Below are positions 11,960 to 22,454 of a stretch of DNA of 64,000 bases, piece by piece. The position numbers were made by a program, and so were the translations under genes. The notes under the pieces are model-generated. The model ran no database searches, was not told where the DNA came from, and saw only the letters and a list, made by a program, of their open reading frames with translations. The stretch is from Dichetophora obliterata. Its lineage: Eukaryota; Arthropoda; Insecta; Diptera; Sciomyzidae. Positions within the stretch are counted from its first letter, which is position 1. The number at the start of each line of letters is the position of its first letter. The DNA lies in contig OY986435.1 of NCBI GenBank assembly GCA_963920525.1, positions 259,739,462 through 259,803,461 of the forward strand. Reading direction: 5' to 3'.

Positions 11960-12735
11960 ACAACCCAAAATATAAAAAAAATACATGATGACAATTCGTT
12001 CGCTTACTGCAACGATGTAAAAGCTTTGGTGGTAAAAATGGGAATGAACTACATCGCTAGTGAGTGAAGATTATTTATTGATGGTTCTGTTTCAAGCTTG
12101 AAAGCAGTGTTGTTGCATGTGTCGAACCGAAAACCTTCCATTCCGCTATCAATGGGTATTAACATGAAAGAAAGCTATGAAACATTAAAATATATAGAAT
12201 GGGGAAAATCAAATACTACGAAAATAAATGGAAGATTTGCTGTGATTTGAAGGTCATCAACATTTTGCAAGGGATCATCGATTAGGGCGTCTTTCCAAAA
12301 TTCTTTTGTTTTCTTTTTAATTGGGATTCACGCTCACCTCTGAATCAATACCAATGTAATTCGTGGAGACCAAGAGGAAGTGTGGAGGAACAAATGAAAC
12401 AACATAAACTGAGGAATGCACTCTTAATAGACAATACTCAAGACATCTTGCTGCCACCGCTCCACATAAAATTGGGAATTGTTAAAAAATTCATCGAAGT
12501 GGCTGTGTAAATTGTCCAAACGCATTCGACTATTTGAAAAGCGTTTTCCCAAAGCGTAGCGATGACAAAATTTAAAAAGATATTATAGTAAATTTAAAAC
12601 GAATTTTTGTTCACCTCATTGTACTATTTTCACTTTGTTAATGTTTTCTTTTCTGTCTTTAGTTTTTGTCTTCATTTAACAGGCGTACTTAATGGCCCTG
12701 ACATTAGAAAACTATTCAAGAGCAACTTTTAAACA
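11960..12735 (+). pseudogene. Decayed copy of an unnamed arthropod multicopy gene family
   Basis: Across several frames the plus strand reads FAYCNDVKALV, RLFIDGSVSSLKAVLLH, SIPLSMGINMKESYETLK, ILLPPLHIKLGIVKKF and GVLNGPDIRKLF. I recall the same motif order in many uncharacterised, repetitive arthropod proteins. Their function is unknown to me and I assign none. Frameshifts and stops are frequent. A TTTAACAG before GCGTACTTAATGG (near 12681) looks like an intron acceptor, so this copy may once have been a spliced gene and is probably not a retrocopy. It ends within the mariner remnant. Confidence 0.6.
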
Positions 12736-12739
12736 TCGC

Positions 12740-13045
12740 TTCATGATTATAATCATTCAATGACATGGATTTACCTTCATTTACCTTCAAATTTTTAGTA
12801 AATTTGCAATAAAAAGCTATTTTGTAAATGCCAATCATGGCTGCTAGCCTACGCACCTTCAGTCGATGGTCGTTCAATACCATTTTGTGGATTTTCTTCA
12901 CAATTTCTGGCGTGGTCACCTCATTTGGTCGACCACTGCTATATTCGTCTTTGCAGCTCTTACGACCTCATTTACACTCTGCCACCCAATATTTTACTGT
13001 TATGTATAAACTGTTATGTTATGTTCAGACTCCACTTTAATATTG
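12740..13045 (-). pseudogene. Mariner transposase fragment (N-terminal HTH)
   Basis: The minus strand reads TTPEIVKKIHKMVLNDHR and LKVRRLAAMIGI, the linker and second helix-turn-helix of mariner transposases. The upstream part (GRPNEV region) is interrupted by stops. The fragment breaks off at about 12735, where the unrelated gene-family copy begins. Confidence 0.75.
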
Positions 13046-13174
13046 GTTGGACATATAACGATGACCAATTTTTTCATGTTTACAAATTCACTGAGAGCCT
13101 TCACTATTGATGCCTCCAAGCAAAAACTGCACAACGAAAAATTGAAGTCGTCAAACTTCAAACATTACCTTTGT

Positions 13175-14355
13175 AACACGCGGTCTCCACGAGACATAAA
13201 TCATGTTATGAAAGTTGTCTTAACATGAAAATTGCAGGTGGAGACCACTTTTGCTCATGTTCTGAAATAAATGTCTTGCGATATCTTTTAACATTCATGT
13301 TAAACAACGAGCTTTAATTTTTTGCTGCTTCTTCTCTCCTTTCATTTCAATATGAAATATTATAACATAGTATGGCCACGTATAAAATGTTGCTTATCAT
13401 ATTCATGCTACAGATGAGCGCATGTCACGAATTTAGTCATGACACGGCGTGTCACAAAGACTCACGTCGTTATCGTAAGCGAACCCAACAAAAAATCACC
13501 AAATATTCGTGAACGTATGTGATTGAATTTACCTCGTGTGTGAGCGTGCGTCACTTAAATTTATTCGTGTCACGACTTATTATCTCTATTTCTTAAATCT
13601 GTGCCAAATTTAGTGATAAGTTTTTTTACGCTTTTTCTACCAATTGCATACAAAATGCAACACTGTCGTATTTAAGAGGAAAGTAGACCTATACTGCTGG
13701 GTGAAAATTTGGATAAATTACTTTTTTTAAATAAAAACAATCATTAAAATGTTGACTAAAGTACTTTGTTTGCTTTTCAAATAATACTTTTTATTAAATT
13801 TAAATGTTCAAAAAGTTTTCATTTCAACGCAAATGATGGTCTTGGTATCCGTATAAAAATTAATCATTTTGCTGCAATTCATATAATTTTAATACACAGG
13901 ATGTATCCTTATAAGATATGAATTGAACTTTCGTTTCTTATTTAAAACTTTATTTAAACACTAAATAAACATCTAATAAAAACTCATGTGTATTCTACTC
14001 CTTATAAAACGTGGAAACCACTTTAAGAATTCTTGTTAGTAAGCGTGCGTAATCGTTAACAATTCTATTCGTGAGCACTGGTGAGTCAAAAAATGTCTTC
14101 GTGATCTTACGTGATCGTGAGTCAAAAAATAATTTTAGTAGTGAGAATCGTGATTAGAAGAAAACACATCGTGAACGTGAGTAATCGTGAGTCAAAGAAA
14201 TTGTTTTACCGTGAGCTTGCGTGATTAAAAATGAACACATCGTGAGCGTGTGTTATCGTAAGTCAAAATTACTCACGCGCCCATCTCTAATTCATGCTAA
14301 GAAATTGAATTTGACAGATGTTTTAACATGATTTATGTCCCGTGGAGACGGCATG
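13175..14355. mobile_element. Short inverted-repeat element interrupted by a hAT-like MITE
   Basis: GGTCTCCACGAGACATAAAT at 13182-13201 and its inverse around 14330-14349 form imperfect inverted ends that continue a little further on both sides. With the inner MITE (13409-14289) removed, the element is only about 300 bp. I could not define a target duplication, so the class is open. Confidence 0.5.
13409..14289. mobile_element. hAT-like MITE made of CGTGA/TCACG words
   Basis: An 881-bp element with ends TACAGATGAGCGC and GCGCCCATCTCTA (near-inverse) and identical 8-bp flanks ATTCATGC (13401-13408 and 14290-14297). Both ends carry dense copies of CGTGAGT, GTGATCGTGAG and TCACG words, especially 14030-14280. 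It has no coding region. It sits inside the element at 13175-14355. Confidence 0.85.
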
Positions 14356-14359
14356 TAAG

Positions 14360-14672
14360 GTTGGTACTTTCCACGATAGTAATTTTTTTTAAACAACAAC
14401 GGCCATCTATACGTCAGATCAGGTAATTCTGGGATAACAATCCTATGTAAAATGTTTTTGTTAAATGTTGAATGCAAGACAAACTAATACCTAACAGGGA
14501 ATCAGCAATTGAAGCTAACATACTTACGTGGCATAGAGGATAGAATTTTCGACACTTTTCGGCGTACGATCAGGAATACCATAAAAAAAAATTTGAAATC
14601 TTTCGTTTCTACCTGTTTTTCATCAAAGCAAACCAACAAAACGGGGTGTAAAAATCTTCGTTTGAAAAACTT
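14360..14672. other. Gene-free intron stretch
   Basis: No recognisable coding region or repeat between two mobile elements. The small minus-strand frames here look like chance. Confidence 0.45.
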
Positions 14673-15090
14673 TTAGAGCCCGAACAGAATCAAAAGTCGT
14701 TACGACCGGCGATATCGCCAAACAAATAGAACACACGCAAATAAGCGAAGCCGTCCAAAATGAAATCGCTGGGCAAGAGTCGCGGCGACATATCGCCAGA
14801 ATAGAATCTATTCTATTTTTTCTATGACGACCGACGATTTTCTCTCTGGGTGCAATTAGTGCTGCCATCTTTTTGCTAAAAACTGGGTATGCTTACAGCC
14901 AATTTCATAGTTTTTGTTATGTTCTCAAGTTTCTTTTTTGTTTCTGTTGTAATTACACAACAACAAACACATAGCTGCTAGCAAAACTATGCTATATAAA
15001 AGCAATCCTGCATCGTTGGTCGCAATCACTTCATTTTGGATGGGTTCTCTGTAGGGATGCAAACGTTACATCGATAGTATCGTCATCGAC

Positions 15091-15820
15091 GATATATCGT
15101 TCATAAGCATCGATGTCAACAACGATGTTCTTATGAGCGATACAACGTCGATACATCGGTCTGAAAAGGTGAAACATCGATATCGTTCGCTCATTTTTAG
15201 CCAGACATATCTGTGGTCACAAGGAATAATGACTTAACTCAAAATATCGTAAAAAAGCGATATTGAATTTACTTTATTGCCAATTTTTGGAAGCGGATAA
15301 ACATTTTTTGCCCAGAGTTGATCATCACTTATGTCTGCATGTATTTTGTTTGTAACGATTCATATATTTAAAAAAAATGGGTCGTAGTTCATGCAATTAA
15401 AATATCGTATTTTACGATACTTTAAGTTTAGTCGTTATTCCTTGTGACTACAAGGATATATCGTTCATAAGCATCGATGTCAACATCGATGTTCTTATGA
15501 GCGATACAACGTCGATACATCGGTCTGAATAGGTGAAACATCGATATCGTTCGCTCATTTTTAGCCAGACATATCTGTGGTCACAAGGAATAATGACTTA
15601 ACTCAAAATATCGTAAAAAAGCGATATTGAATTTAATTTATTGCCAATTTTTGGAAGCAGATATCCATTTTTTGCCCAGAGTTGATCATCACTTATGTCT
15701 GCATGTATTTTGTTTGTAACGATTCATATATTTTAAAAAAAAGGGTCGTAGTTCGTGCAATTAAAATATCGTTTTTTACGGTACTTTAAGTTTAGTCGTT
15801 ATTCCTTGTGACTACAGATA
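15091..15820 (+). repeat. Two tandem 364-bp copies
   Basis: The copy beginning GATATATCGTTCATAAGC at 15091 recurs at 15455 with only scattered differences. A third copy starts at about 15817 and breaks off at once. Each copy contains its own inverted pair, CACAAGGAATAA against TTATTCCTTGTG. Confidence 0.85.
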
Positions 15821-16751
15821 TATCGAACGAAAAATTAAACGAACGATGGCTATTCTGCAGCGCAGTCGCGATTTATAATACCTGGTGATTGTATTATGAT
15901 ATTTGGGACTATTCCGCACAATCTGTTATAAAAAAAATCTGGTTATTTATTATCATTTCCCATACAAATTTTTGAGCTGTCAAAAAATCTGTTACGAGAC
16001 CAAAATTCGTATTCTGCACTGCACTTTTTTATTAAATCTGTTATAAATCATAGCAGATTTTTCGAACTGTCAAAAAATATTTTACAAAATCTTTTATTTG
16101 GTATTCTGCATGACAAAATCTGCTTTGAAATCTGTTATGAAAGACAACAGAATAACACATACTTTTTTGTCTTTTATCGTAACAAATTTTTAGAAAGTGA
16201 ACATTTTTGCTAAAAAAATTATGTCTATTTACGAATTTCATTAAGAATGGCTCATAAAATGATTCAAATGTTAGATTATATAATCAATAAATGTGTGTTT
16301 TAAAGACAAGTCTTAAATAGAAGAAATATCGGGCCACTTTACTGGAGTTACGCCTAAATAGCAAACCGTTCGATCTTCCTGACGTGCGTTTCGTGCAGCT
16401 TTTTAGGTTGGACAAAGTGAATGTGCGCTTGCATTTTATATGCATGTCCAATAATTTAATTTTATTGACAGCAAACAGCTGTTTTATAACAGAAGTAAAC
16501 GAAACTGTAATATATTTTTGTTTTCGAAGATTAATAACAGGGCGCCATAAAAGATCGAAAGGCAGAATACAAATTCTAACAGATCTTTTATGGTCGGCAT
16601 CTTTTATGATTGATAACAGAAAATGTGTAACAGAATAACAGATTTCGCCGAGTTTATTTTATCATAGTATATCACATAAGCGAAGTCGTCTTATAATATA
16701 CTAGTCATATTATATATTTAATTTTTTGAGTTAGTTTGGCGACCTCAGTAT

Positions 16752-17588
16752 AATATTTATTTGTTCAAGTTGTCGGGCTCAAGGTCTTATTTATACATAA
16801 ATAATTAAAAACTTTTAATGTTGTTTTTATTAATTTATTGTTTTTCCAATATTTCGACTTCCATCGGAAGTCATCCTCAGGGAAAACTGTTGGAGTAAAC
16901 ATGTATACGTTAGTAAACATACAATTTTTTTCACATTAAAGTTTATCTTACATAAATATTTTTTTGAAACGTTACATTAAACAATTTTTAAACGTGATTA
17001 TATATTATTACTGACTTAAGCACATATAAAACATTAAACATTGAAAAACGATTACTACAATAAACACTTCTTTTGCATCCGGCGCTTAGTTTCTGACTGT
17101 GTTGTGTTTTTCTACATATCGTCTGTAAATGTGATTTGTCCGTATCCATTTTAAAATTGAGTCGTTTTTGTGGGGGTAAATTTATGATGTGGAGCATCTC
17201 TAGAGTGTAGCGTCTCGCGTAATTATTTTCCTGTTGAAGAATTTTCGTATTTTCCAAGTCCGGTGTGTGCTTATGTTTAATGCAGTGGGCTGCTAGTGCT
17301 GTTTTTTGCTCTATTGGTCCGTTGAGTAATCTCTGGTCTGATTTGTGCGAAGCTATTCTTGTCCGTAGTTTGTTTCTTGTTGTCCCCACATATGCTTGGT
17401 CACATACGTTGGACCCGTCTCCATTGCATGTTATTTTATAAATAACATTTGCCTTGTCAAATTTATCCACTTTTGATTTCGTGTTGCTGTAAAGTTGTTT
17501 AATAAATTAATAAAAACAACATTAAAAGTTTTTAATTATTTATGTATAAATAAGACCTTGAGCCCGACAACTTGAACAAATAAATATT
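16752..17588 (-). mobile_element. Mini Penelope-like element with 88-bp perfect inverted ends
   Basis: Positions 16752-16839 and 17501-17588 are exact reverse complements over 88 bp by eye. They enclose a minus-strand GIY-YIG endonuclease frame. After the frame, in minus-strand reading, comes CCTGAGGATGACTTCC, a typical 3' sequence of Penelope-like retroelements. The reverse transcriptase is absent. This is a short non-autonomous or truncated copy nested in the hAT-like element. Confidence 0.75.
16988..17470 (-). pseudogene. GIY-YIG endonuclease domain of a Penelope-like retroelement
   Basis: The frame has 160 codons. VIYKITCNG and AYVGTTRNKLRTRIASH correspond to the GIY and YIG strands and the following Arg/His helix of the Penelope-type GIY-YIG domain. 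The Cys and HCIKHKHTPD elements fit its zinc-binding inserts. The domain spans about residues 9-95 and the rest is tail. In complete elements it is the C-terminal nickase fused to a reverse transcriptase, which is missing here. The open upstream sequence KSKVD suggests the frame once extended further. It cannot mobilise itself. Confidence 0.8.
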
Positions 17589-18136
17589 TAATTTTTTAAA
17601 AAAAACTGTGTTCTGTATGAACAAAAAAACCCGTTGTTCTTCCAATGGAAGAAAAATTACAAAAAAAGAAATTTTCATATAAAATACTGAAATTTTATCC
17701 ATTCTTTTTTAAAAATGGTGTTTTTGTAAATTTTTCTACGACGATACTTTGTAAAAAACAATTCTTTCTTTCATATTTTATAATAAAGTGCAAATACAAA
17801 ATATGTAATCTATAAAAAAAACTTATATTTTCGGTCTCAATACTAGGTCTAATACAAAAATTAAAGCATCGGAAAAACATTGATATATCGGTCTTATAAC
17901 CGATGTTTTTAAGCATCGATAATTGTCAAGTGAACATGTTTTCAAACATCGATGTTTTTAAGAACGATGTTGCATCCCTAGTTCTCTGTGACTTGCGACC
18001 AGAGAGGGTCGCCGGTCATAACGACTTTTGATTCTGTTCGGACTCTTACTATTTAATAAAATTTTTTTCTATTGAAGAAACAATTTTATACTTTTTATTG
18101 CTCCCTTAATTTTTCACGCCTCACCATTTTTTACAG

Positions 18137-18613
18137 GAGCAACTGGCTGCCCAAGAAATTCAGTTGAATGCAAAAAATGCTGCTGCTGACAAACTTATCG
18201 TGATTGTCTGCGCCGAGAGCGAAAAGGTTAAGAATGAAAAATTCATCGCCTCTGAAGAAGAGAAACGCGTACGCATCATCGAGGAAGATGTTTCGATCAA
18301 GACAAAAATGTGCGAGGAAGATCTGCACAAAGCCAAGCCGGCCTTGGTGGCAGCCCAAGCTGCGCTAAATACGCTGAATAAAAATAATCTCACCGAATTG
18401 AAATCTTTTGGTTCGCCACCAAAGGCTGTGGTTAATGTGTGTGCCGCAGTCATGGTGCTCCTAGCTAATAATGGCAAAATTCCACGCGATCGCAGCTGGA
18501 AGGCCGCCAAACTAATGATGGTGCGCGTGGATCAGTTTTTGAACGATTTAGTCAACTACAACAAAGACAATATACATCCGAGCATTATTGAAGTGCTAAA
18601 GGAATATCTTAAA
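18137..18613 (+). CDS. Axonemal dynein heavy chain, exon B (stalk CC1 and microtubule-binding domain)
   Basis: An exon of 477 bases (159 codons), phase 0 at both ends. The acceptor is TTACAG (18131-18136) and the donor is GTGAGT at 18614. Residues 1-75 are stalk coiled coil 1 (EQLAAQEIQLNAKN, ESEKVKNEK, CEEDLHKAKPALVAAQAA). LNTLNKNNLTELKSFGSPP then leads into the microtubule-binding domain. VCAAVMVLLANNGKIPRD and RSWKAAKLMM are near-identical to outer-arm beta heavy chains. This part carries the microtubule contact and relays it to the motor ring. No internal stop is present. The nearest mobile element ends at 18045. Confidence 0.95.
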
Positions 18614-18685
18614 GTGAGTTTAGGGTTATTTAAAATAGAACGAGTACTAAAGCATTATTTGTTTCCTTTATTTTTTAACCAACAG
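18614..18685 (+). other. 72-bp dynein intron without a stop, in frame
   Basis: The donor is GTGAGT and the acceptor is AACCAACAG. The length is a multiple of three and the frame of exon B stays open through all 24 codons into exon C. Splicing is inferred because relatives read YL.DPEFNP without an insert at this point. Retention would add 24 residues to the microtubule-binding domain. Confidence 0.85.
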
Positions 18686-19050
18686 GATCCTGAATTCAAT
18701 CCCGATAAAGTAGTGCAAAAATCTGTTGCTGCTGCCGGCCTCTGTGCTTGGGTTATAAACCTGCATCGGTATCATCAAGTTTTCCTCATTGTCGGTCCCA
18801 AGCAGAAGGCTTTGCAGGACTCGCAAGACGAGTTAATGCAGGCACGTGAACGTTTGCAATTTCTTAAGGGAAAAATAAATGATTTCGAGGCCAAGTTGTC
18901 AGCCATACAAGCTGAGTTCGAGCAAGCTGTGGCCGAGAAGCACAAATGTCAGCAGGAGGCAGACAAGACGGCGTTTACCATTGACTTGGCCCACCGGCTG
19001 ATCAATGGACTAGCCAATGAGAATGTGCGCTGGAAGGAGTCAGTGCAAAG
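18686..19050 (+). CDS. Axonemal dynein heavy chain, exon C (end of MTBD and stalk CC2)
   Basis: An exon of 365 bases entering in phase 0 and leaving in phase 2 (donor GTTTGT at 19051). It begins DPEFNPDKVVQKS, then AAGLCAWVINLHRYHQVF, the last helices of the microtubule-binding domain. A heptad-rich CC2 follows (PKQKALQDSQDELMQARERL to KCQQEADKTAFTIDLA). NGLANENVRWKESVQ closes the stalk and matches the conserved GLASENVRW segment before AAA5. The split codon AG joins C of exon D to give Ser. The downstream intron is 42.5 kb. Confidence 0.94.
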
Positions 19051-20300
19051 GTTTGTTACATTTTGAGTTTATTTTATGGTTATCGTCCTTTTTTCGAAAA
19101 AAATCAATCAAATTCTATGTTCTAGAATCAACAAATACAGAAAATCTCTTTGTTTGATATTGTTAAAGTTATCGTACAAATTTTTAAGCAATTAATCGAA
19201 ATGACTTTGCTCATATTCAAAAAAATTGTCATCAAAAGTTTCTTTTAATCTCTTCATCGAGCCTTTAATAGCTAAATAATATAAATTTACAGTTATTCAG
19301 CCTGTTCAATCAAACTTTCATGGAAGGTGTTGAATTTCAACACAAATTTTTATCAAATAATTCTGTATTTAGTAAAAGATTGTTTATATTATGTGATTTA
19401 GGTTTTGCGACGGATTCTTATCAAATTTTACAAAATAATTGTTCATTCACATCTACCGAGATAAGATAAGCATTTACATTCGACTGCAACTTTCCATTGT
19501 CTTCTCGCAACTACTTTTGGAAAATATTTTTTAATTGGTTTTACAAATATTGAACATTTGATGAAATAAAAACTAATTAATTATATAAATATTTAAAATA
19601 TTTCAATATTTTGAGCCGCAATAAAATGCAAACTTCAACGAATGGAGCTAAAATTTGATATCCGAGGGGTCCCAAAAGTGGGCTAATCACGAATCTGATA
19701 TCGAAAACGGCGGTTTAATTTAATTGTTTTAAACTTAAGAGCAATATTTTAAAATTATGTGTAAAATATTTGTTTTTATATTTGTTTTCATATGAAAGTT
19801 TATATTTTAAATTTTTTTTTTATATTAATTTTTTTAAACCAAAATGTTTACTATAAAATTATATTTAAGAACATTGTTGTGAATACAAAAACTTTTGTTT
19901 AAAATTTAACTTTACAAAAATTTGTGCTTAACTTGAATGAAATTTGTTTCAAGCTCTATATCAAAAACATATTTCTTTAATAAAAACATAATTTCATTTA
20001 CTCTTATCACATATATCCCTCAGTGCATAAATGTTTTCAATATGAAAGTTTATATTTTAAATTTTTTTTAAATTAATGTTTTTAAACTATAAATGTTTAC
20101 TTTAACATTATATTTAAGAACATTGTTGCGAATGCAAAAACTTTTGTTTCAAATTTAACTTTACAAACATATGTGTTTAAATTGAATGAAATTGTTTCAA
20201 GCTCTATATCAAAAACATATTGTATTTGTTTAATATAAACATAATTTTATCACATATTTCCCTCCGTGTATTAATGTAATGTAAATATACAAAATATACA
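19051..20300. other. AT-rich intron with a tandem 250-bp repeat
   Basis: No gene is seen. The segment starting TATGAAAGTTTATATT at 19791 recurs at 20041. It continues through ATTTAAGAACATTGTTG and ends with TCAAGCTCTATATC, giving two diverged tandem copies of about 250 bp. Confidence 0.6.
19786..20275 (+). repeat. Two diverged tandem copies, period about 250 bp
   Basis: Direct copies at about 19786-20035 and 20036-20275 share most positions, including AAGAACATTGTTG and TCTATATCAAAAACATAT. The unit is AT-rich and has no recognised identity. Confidence 0.7.
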
Positions 20301-20304
20301 AAAA

Positions 20305-20655
20305 GTGGCGGCCGTAGCCTAGTGGTTAGAGTGCGTGGCCCCTAAGCTAAAGAACCGCGGTAGCCCGGGTTCAATTCCAGCTCAGACAGAAAGTTTTTTC
20401 AATTGAATTAATTTTTCTGTTCGGTTGTCACCTCTCTGCAGACAATGGCAAATCTCAGAGAGTAAAAATTGCCATGTAAAGCTTCTTGGGAACATAAGCC
20501 GTTCCAGTCGGCATAAAACACGTAGGTCCAGTTCTCTTTCATTTGTGATCAAGCATTTAATAACACGCACAACACAATTGATCAATAGAGAAGCTCGGTC
20601 AAAGTCCTTCCAAGGGCTGAAATGGCCAGTTTATTTTTTTATATTTTTATAAATA
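20305..20655 (+). mobile_element. tRNA-derived SINE, tephritid type
   Basis: The head has a pol III A box TAGCCTAGTGG (20315-20325) and a B box GGTTCAATTCC (20368-20378) with tRNA-like spacing. The tail carries CCATGTAAAGC, CCGTTCCAGTCGGC and GTAGGTCCAG. I associate this body with an abundant SINE of tephritid flies (recollection, not checked). The 5' and 3' ends of the tRNA-like head do not pair, so it is not a tRNA gene. Confidence 0.7.
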
Positions 20656-20993
20656 TACAAAATTAATTATTTTAATTTTTTATTAGAAATTAATTCTTTT
20701 TTTTATTTCAAAGATATTTGGTTTTAGATAGATTGAATACATAAACTTTTTGAAGATAACAAAAAGAGGACTTGTCAAAACTTAAGGAATATAGTTGGTT
20801 CTATTAATTTTTAAGTTAGTTAATTATGTAATTTTCTAAGGAGATGTAATTATATGTATTTATTTAAAAAAAAACGATACTTACTTTTCAGTGTTTTTAA
20901 AATCAAATATACTTATTTTTTAATAACATGAGTGGTAGCATTAAGCATACATAGCAGAGGAATATATTTTCTATCTTTACGTTATATGTTATA

Positions 20994-21863
20994 TTGGTTA
21001 CAACAACCACATGGAAAACAGAAAGACCACAGTTTGCTGGTGACTATCAAGCCTGGTATACTGATGGCTCAATGGCAAATGAAGGTGTAGGAGTTGGCGT
21101 TTTTGGCTCAAGGCAGCGAAAATCTATATATGCCAGCACAGGGAACTCAGTCTTCCAAGCTGAAGTCCATGCGATTGAGATCTGCCTAAGAAAGTATGTA
21201 AACAGTCCCACTAGGAACAAAAATATTTACATTCACTCTGACAACAAAGCTGCTCTACTTGCACTTAGCGCATATAAATTCACGTCCAAACTCGTATGGG
21301 ATTGCCTACAGCTGCTTATCAAGGTATCTACCCATAACAGAGTCCACCTCATTCAGGTACCATTTGGCTATTTAGGAAACGAGATTGTGGACGAACTGGC
21401 CAGGAAAGGTGCTGTAAGTTCCTTCATAGGCCCAGAACCATTCTGTGGGCTGCCATGGGGCACTATGCGCCATAACATTAATATGTGGCTTAACAGAGAG
21501 GTACTACATTTATGGAGGAAACCCGAAGGTAACATACAGGCAAAAACATTCATGCCAACCACTTTGCTCCAAAGAACGAAACAATTCCTTACATTAAGTG
21601 GAACATCTATCAGACTTGTCACAGGTTTTCTAACTGGACATTGCAAGATAAATAAGCACTTATCAACTATGGGTATAGTCCAGGAAGATCTGTGCAGATT
21701 ATGTAACGAAGATGATGAAACAGCAGAACACATCTTGAGTCACTGTAACTGTCTATTAGGACTCGACTACGCATTGCGTCTAGAACCGCATAAAATAGCG
21801 GATTTTTCACCCAAAGACATCGCTCTGTTCCTAACGAATTTGACGATTAAGAATGAACTATAG
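20994..21863 (+). pseudogene. 5'-truncated LINE, RNase H and C-terminal zinc region
   Basis: An open frame of 289 codons. WYTDGSMANEGVG and HSDNKAALLAL carry catalytic acids of the RNase H domain that ends I/LOA/R1-type LINE proteins. The usual VPGH motif is altered to VPFGY, so the domain is probably inactive. CRLCNEDDETAEHILSHC is the C-terminal CCHC motif. The reverse transcriptase and endonuclease are missing, as expected from 5' truncation on insertion. Sequence to about 21950 is probably its 3' UTR. It may be expressed only as part of the dynein pre-mRNA. Confidence 0.82.
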
Positions 21864-21957
21864 CTAATAGAGGTTTATTACAAAAAGGGATGCAGTAACT
21901 AGATGCAGAAAAAAAGGGATGCAGACTAGCTCCCTTCTCATTTAACTATCTATCTTT

Positions 21958-22045
21958 CTATCTACATTTGTTGCACAGAATTCCAGTATTTAGAGTGTTC
22001 GATTTTAGCCAGGTCTCATTGGAAGCAATTATATCAAAGTAAAGG
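21958..22045 (-). pseudogene. LINE endonuclease fragment
   Basis: The minus strand reads FDIIASNETWLKSNTLN, the ETWL motif of apurinic-type endonucleases in Jockey/CR1-type LINEs. Only about 29 codons remain. The TA-flanked MITE at 22051 cuts it off. Confidence 0.6.
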
Positions 22046-22050
22046 TTGTA

Positions 22051-22452
22051 CACGGTTAGAAGTCTTGGACTAAATTTTAGTCCCACTAAAAAATTACTGC
22101 ATTTTTTTAAACATTGAGATTTAAAACTCAAACTTTTCAAATACTTACTCATATTTAAAACTATTCTGTACTAGAATTTAAACCAAAAGAAGCATTATGG
22201 CATCCATTTTAGCTTTTTGGTTTAAATTTAGCTTTTTGGTTTCCATTTTAGTCTTTTTGGTTTAAATTTAAGTACAATTTGGTATGACTTTTTGTTTTTA
22301 AAACAATTTATACAAAAATCTAGTACATTGAGATACTAAATTTGGTATAAGACCCGTAAAAAGTTAGCCTGGCTTAATACTAAATTTGAAACCAAAGCTA
22401 TTTATATGTAGTACAGAAAAGTTTCAATTTTAGTTCAAGATTTCTAACCGTG
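22051..22452. mobile_element. TA-flanked palindromic MITE
   Basis: The ends CACGGTTAGAAGTCTT and AAGATTTCTAACCGTG are inverse copies flanked by TA on both sides, as in Tc1/mariner-type MITEs. The element is 402 bp with no coding capacity. Its interior is rich in TTTGGTTTAAATTTAG words. Confidence 0.75.
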
Positions 22453-22454
22453 TA

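Larger units (their letters stand above)
15052..17980. mobile_element. hAT-like element made of ATCGAT/ATATCG words
   Basis: A 2929-bp element with ends TAGGGATGCAAACG and GTTGCATCCCTA and identical 8-bp flanks GTTCTCTG (15044-15051 and 17981-17988). The left part is rich in ATCGAT, ATATCG and CATCGATG words in both orientations. The right tip carries the same words. Inside are two tandem 364-bp copies, a stretch with AATCTGTTAT motifs (about 15890-16650) that may be another MITE, and the Penelope-like insert at 16752-17588. No transposase is visible. Confidence 0.85.
14676..18045. mobile_element. Harbinger-like inverted-repeat element enclosing a hAT-like element
   Basis: The left end GAGCCCGAACAGAATC at 14676 and the right end GATTCTGTTCGGACTC up to 18045 are inverse copies. 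The similarity runs over about 40 bp through AAAAGTCGTTA and ACCGGCGA. Both sides are flanked by TTA, the 3-bp target typical of PIF/Harbinger elements. The superfamily call is inference from ends alone. Most of the length is the nested hAT-like element at 15052-17980. The right end lies only about 90 bp from exon B. Confidence 0.6.
2033..18136 (+). other. 16.1-kb dynein intron between exons A and B
   Basis: The donor is GTGAGT at 2033 and the acceptor is TTTTTTACAG ending at 18136, phase 0. The intron is filled by nested mobile elements described separately. No host exon is missing inside it, because the protein on both sides is collinear with dynein relatives without a gap. Confidence 0.9.

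Noticed and set aside
12828..13228. Three overlapping plus-strand frames as small genes
   Set aside because: They are antisense to a mariner transposase remnant and its flank.
18164..19066. A single 300-codon gene
   Set aside because: The open frame runs through a 72-bp intron and past a donor. The protein is an internal part of dynein, with exons B and C separated by that intron.
20305..20390. A tRNA gene, because A and B boxes are present
   Set aside because: The presumed acceptor stem halves do not pair, and the sequence continues into a SINE body, so it is a SINE head.
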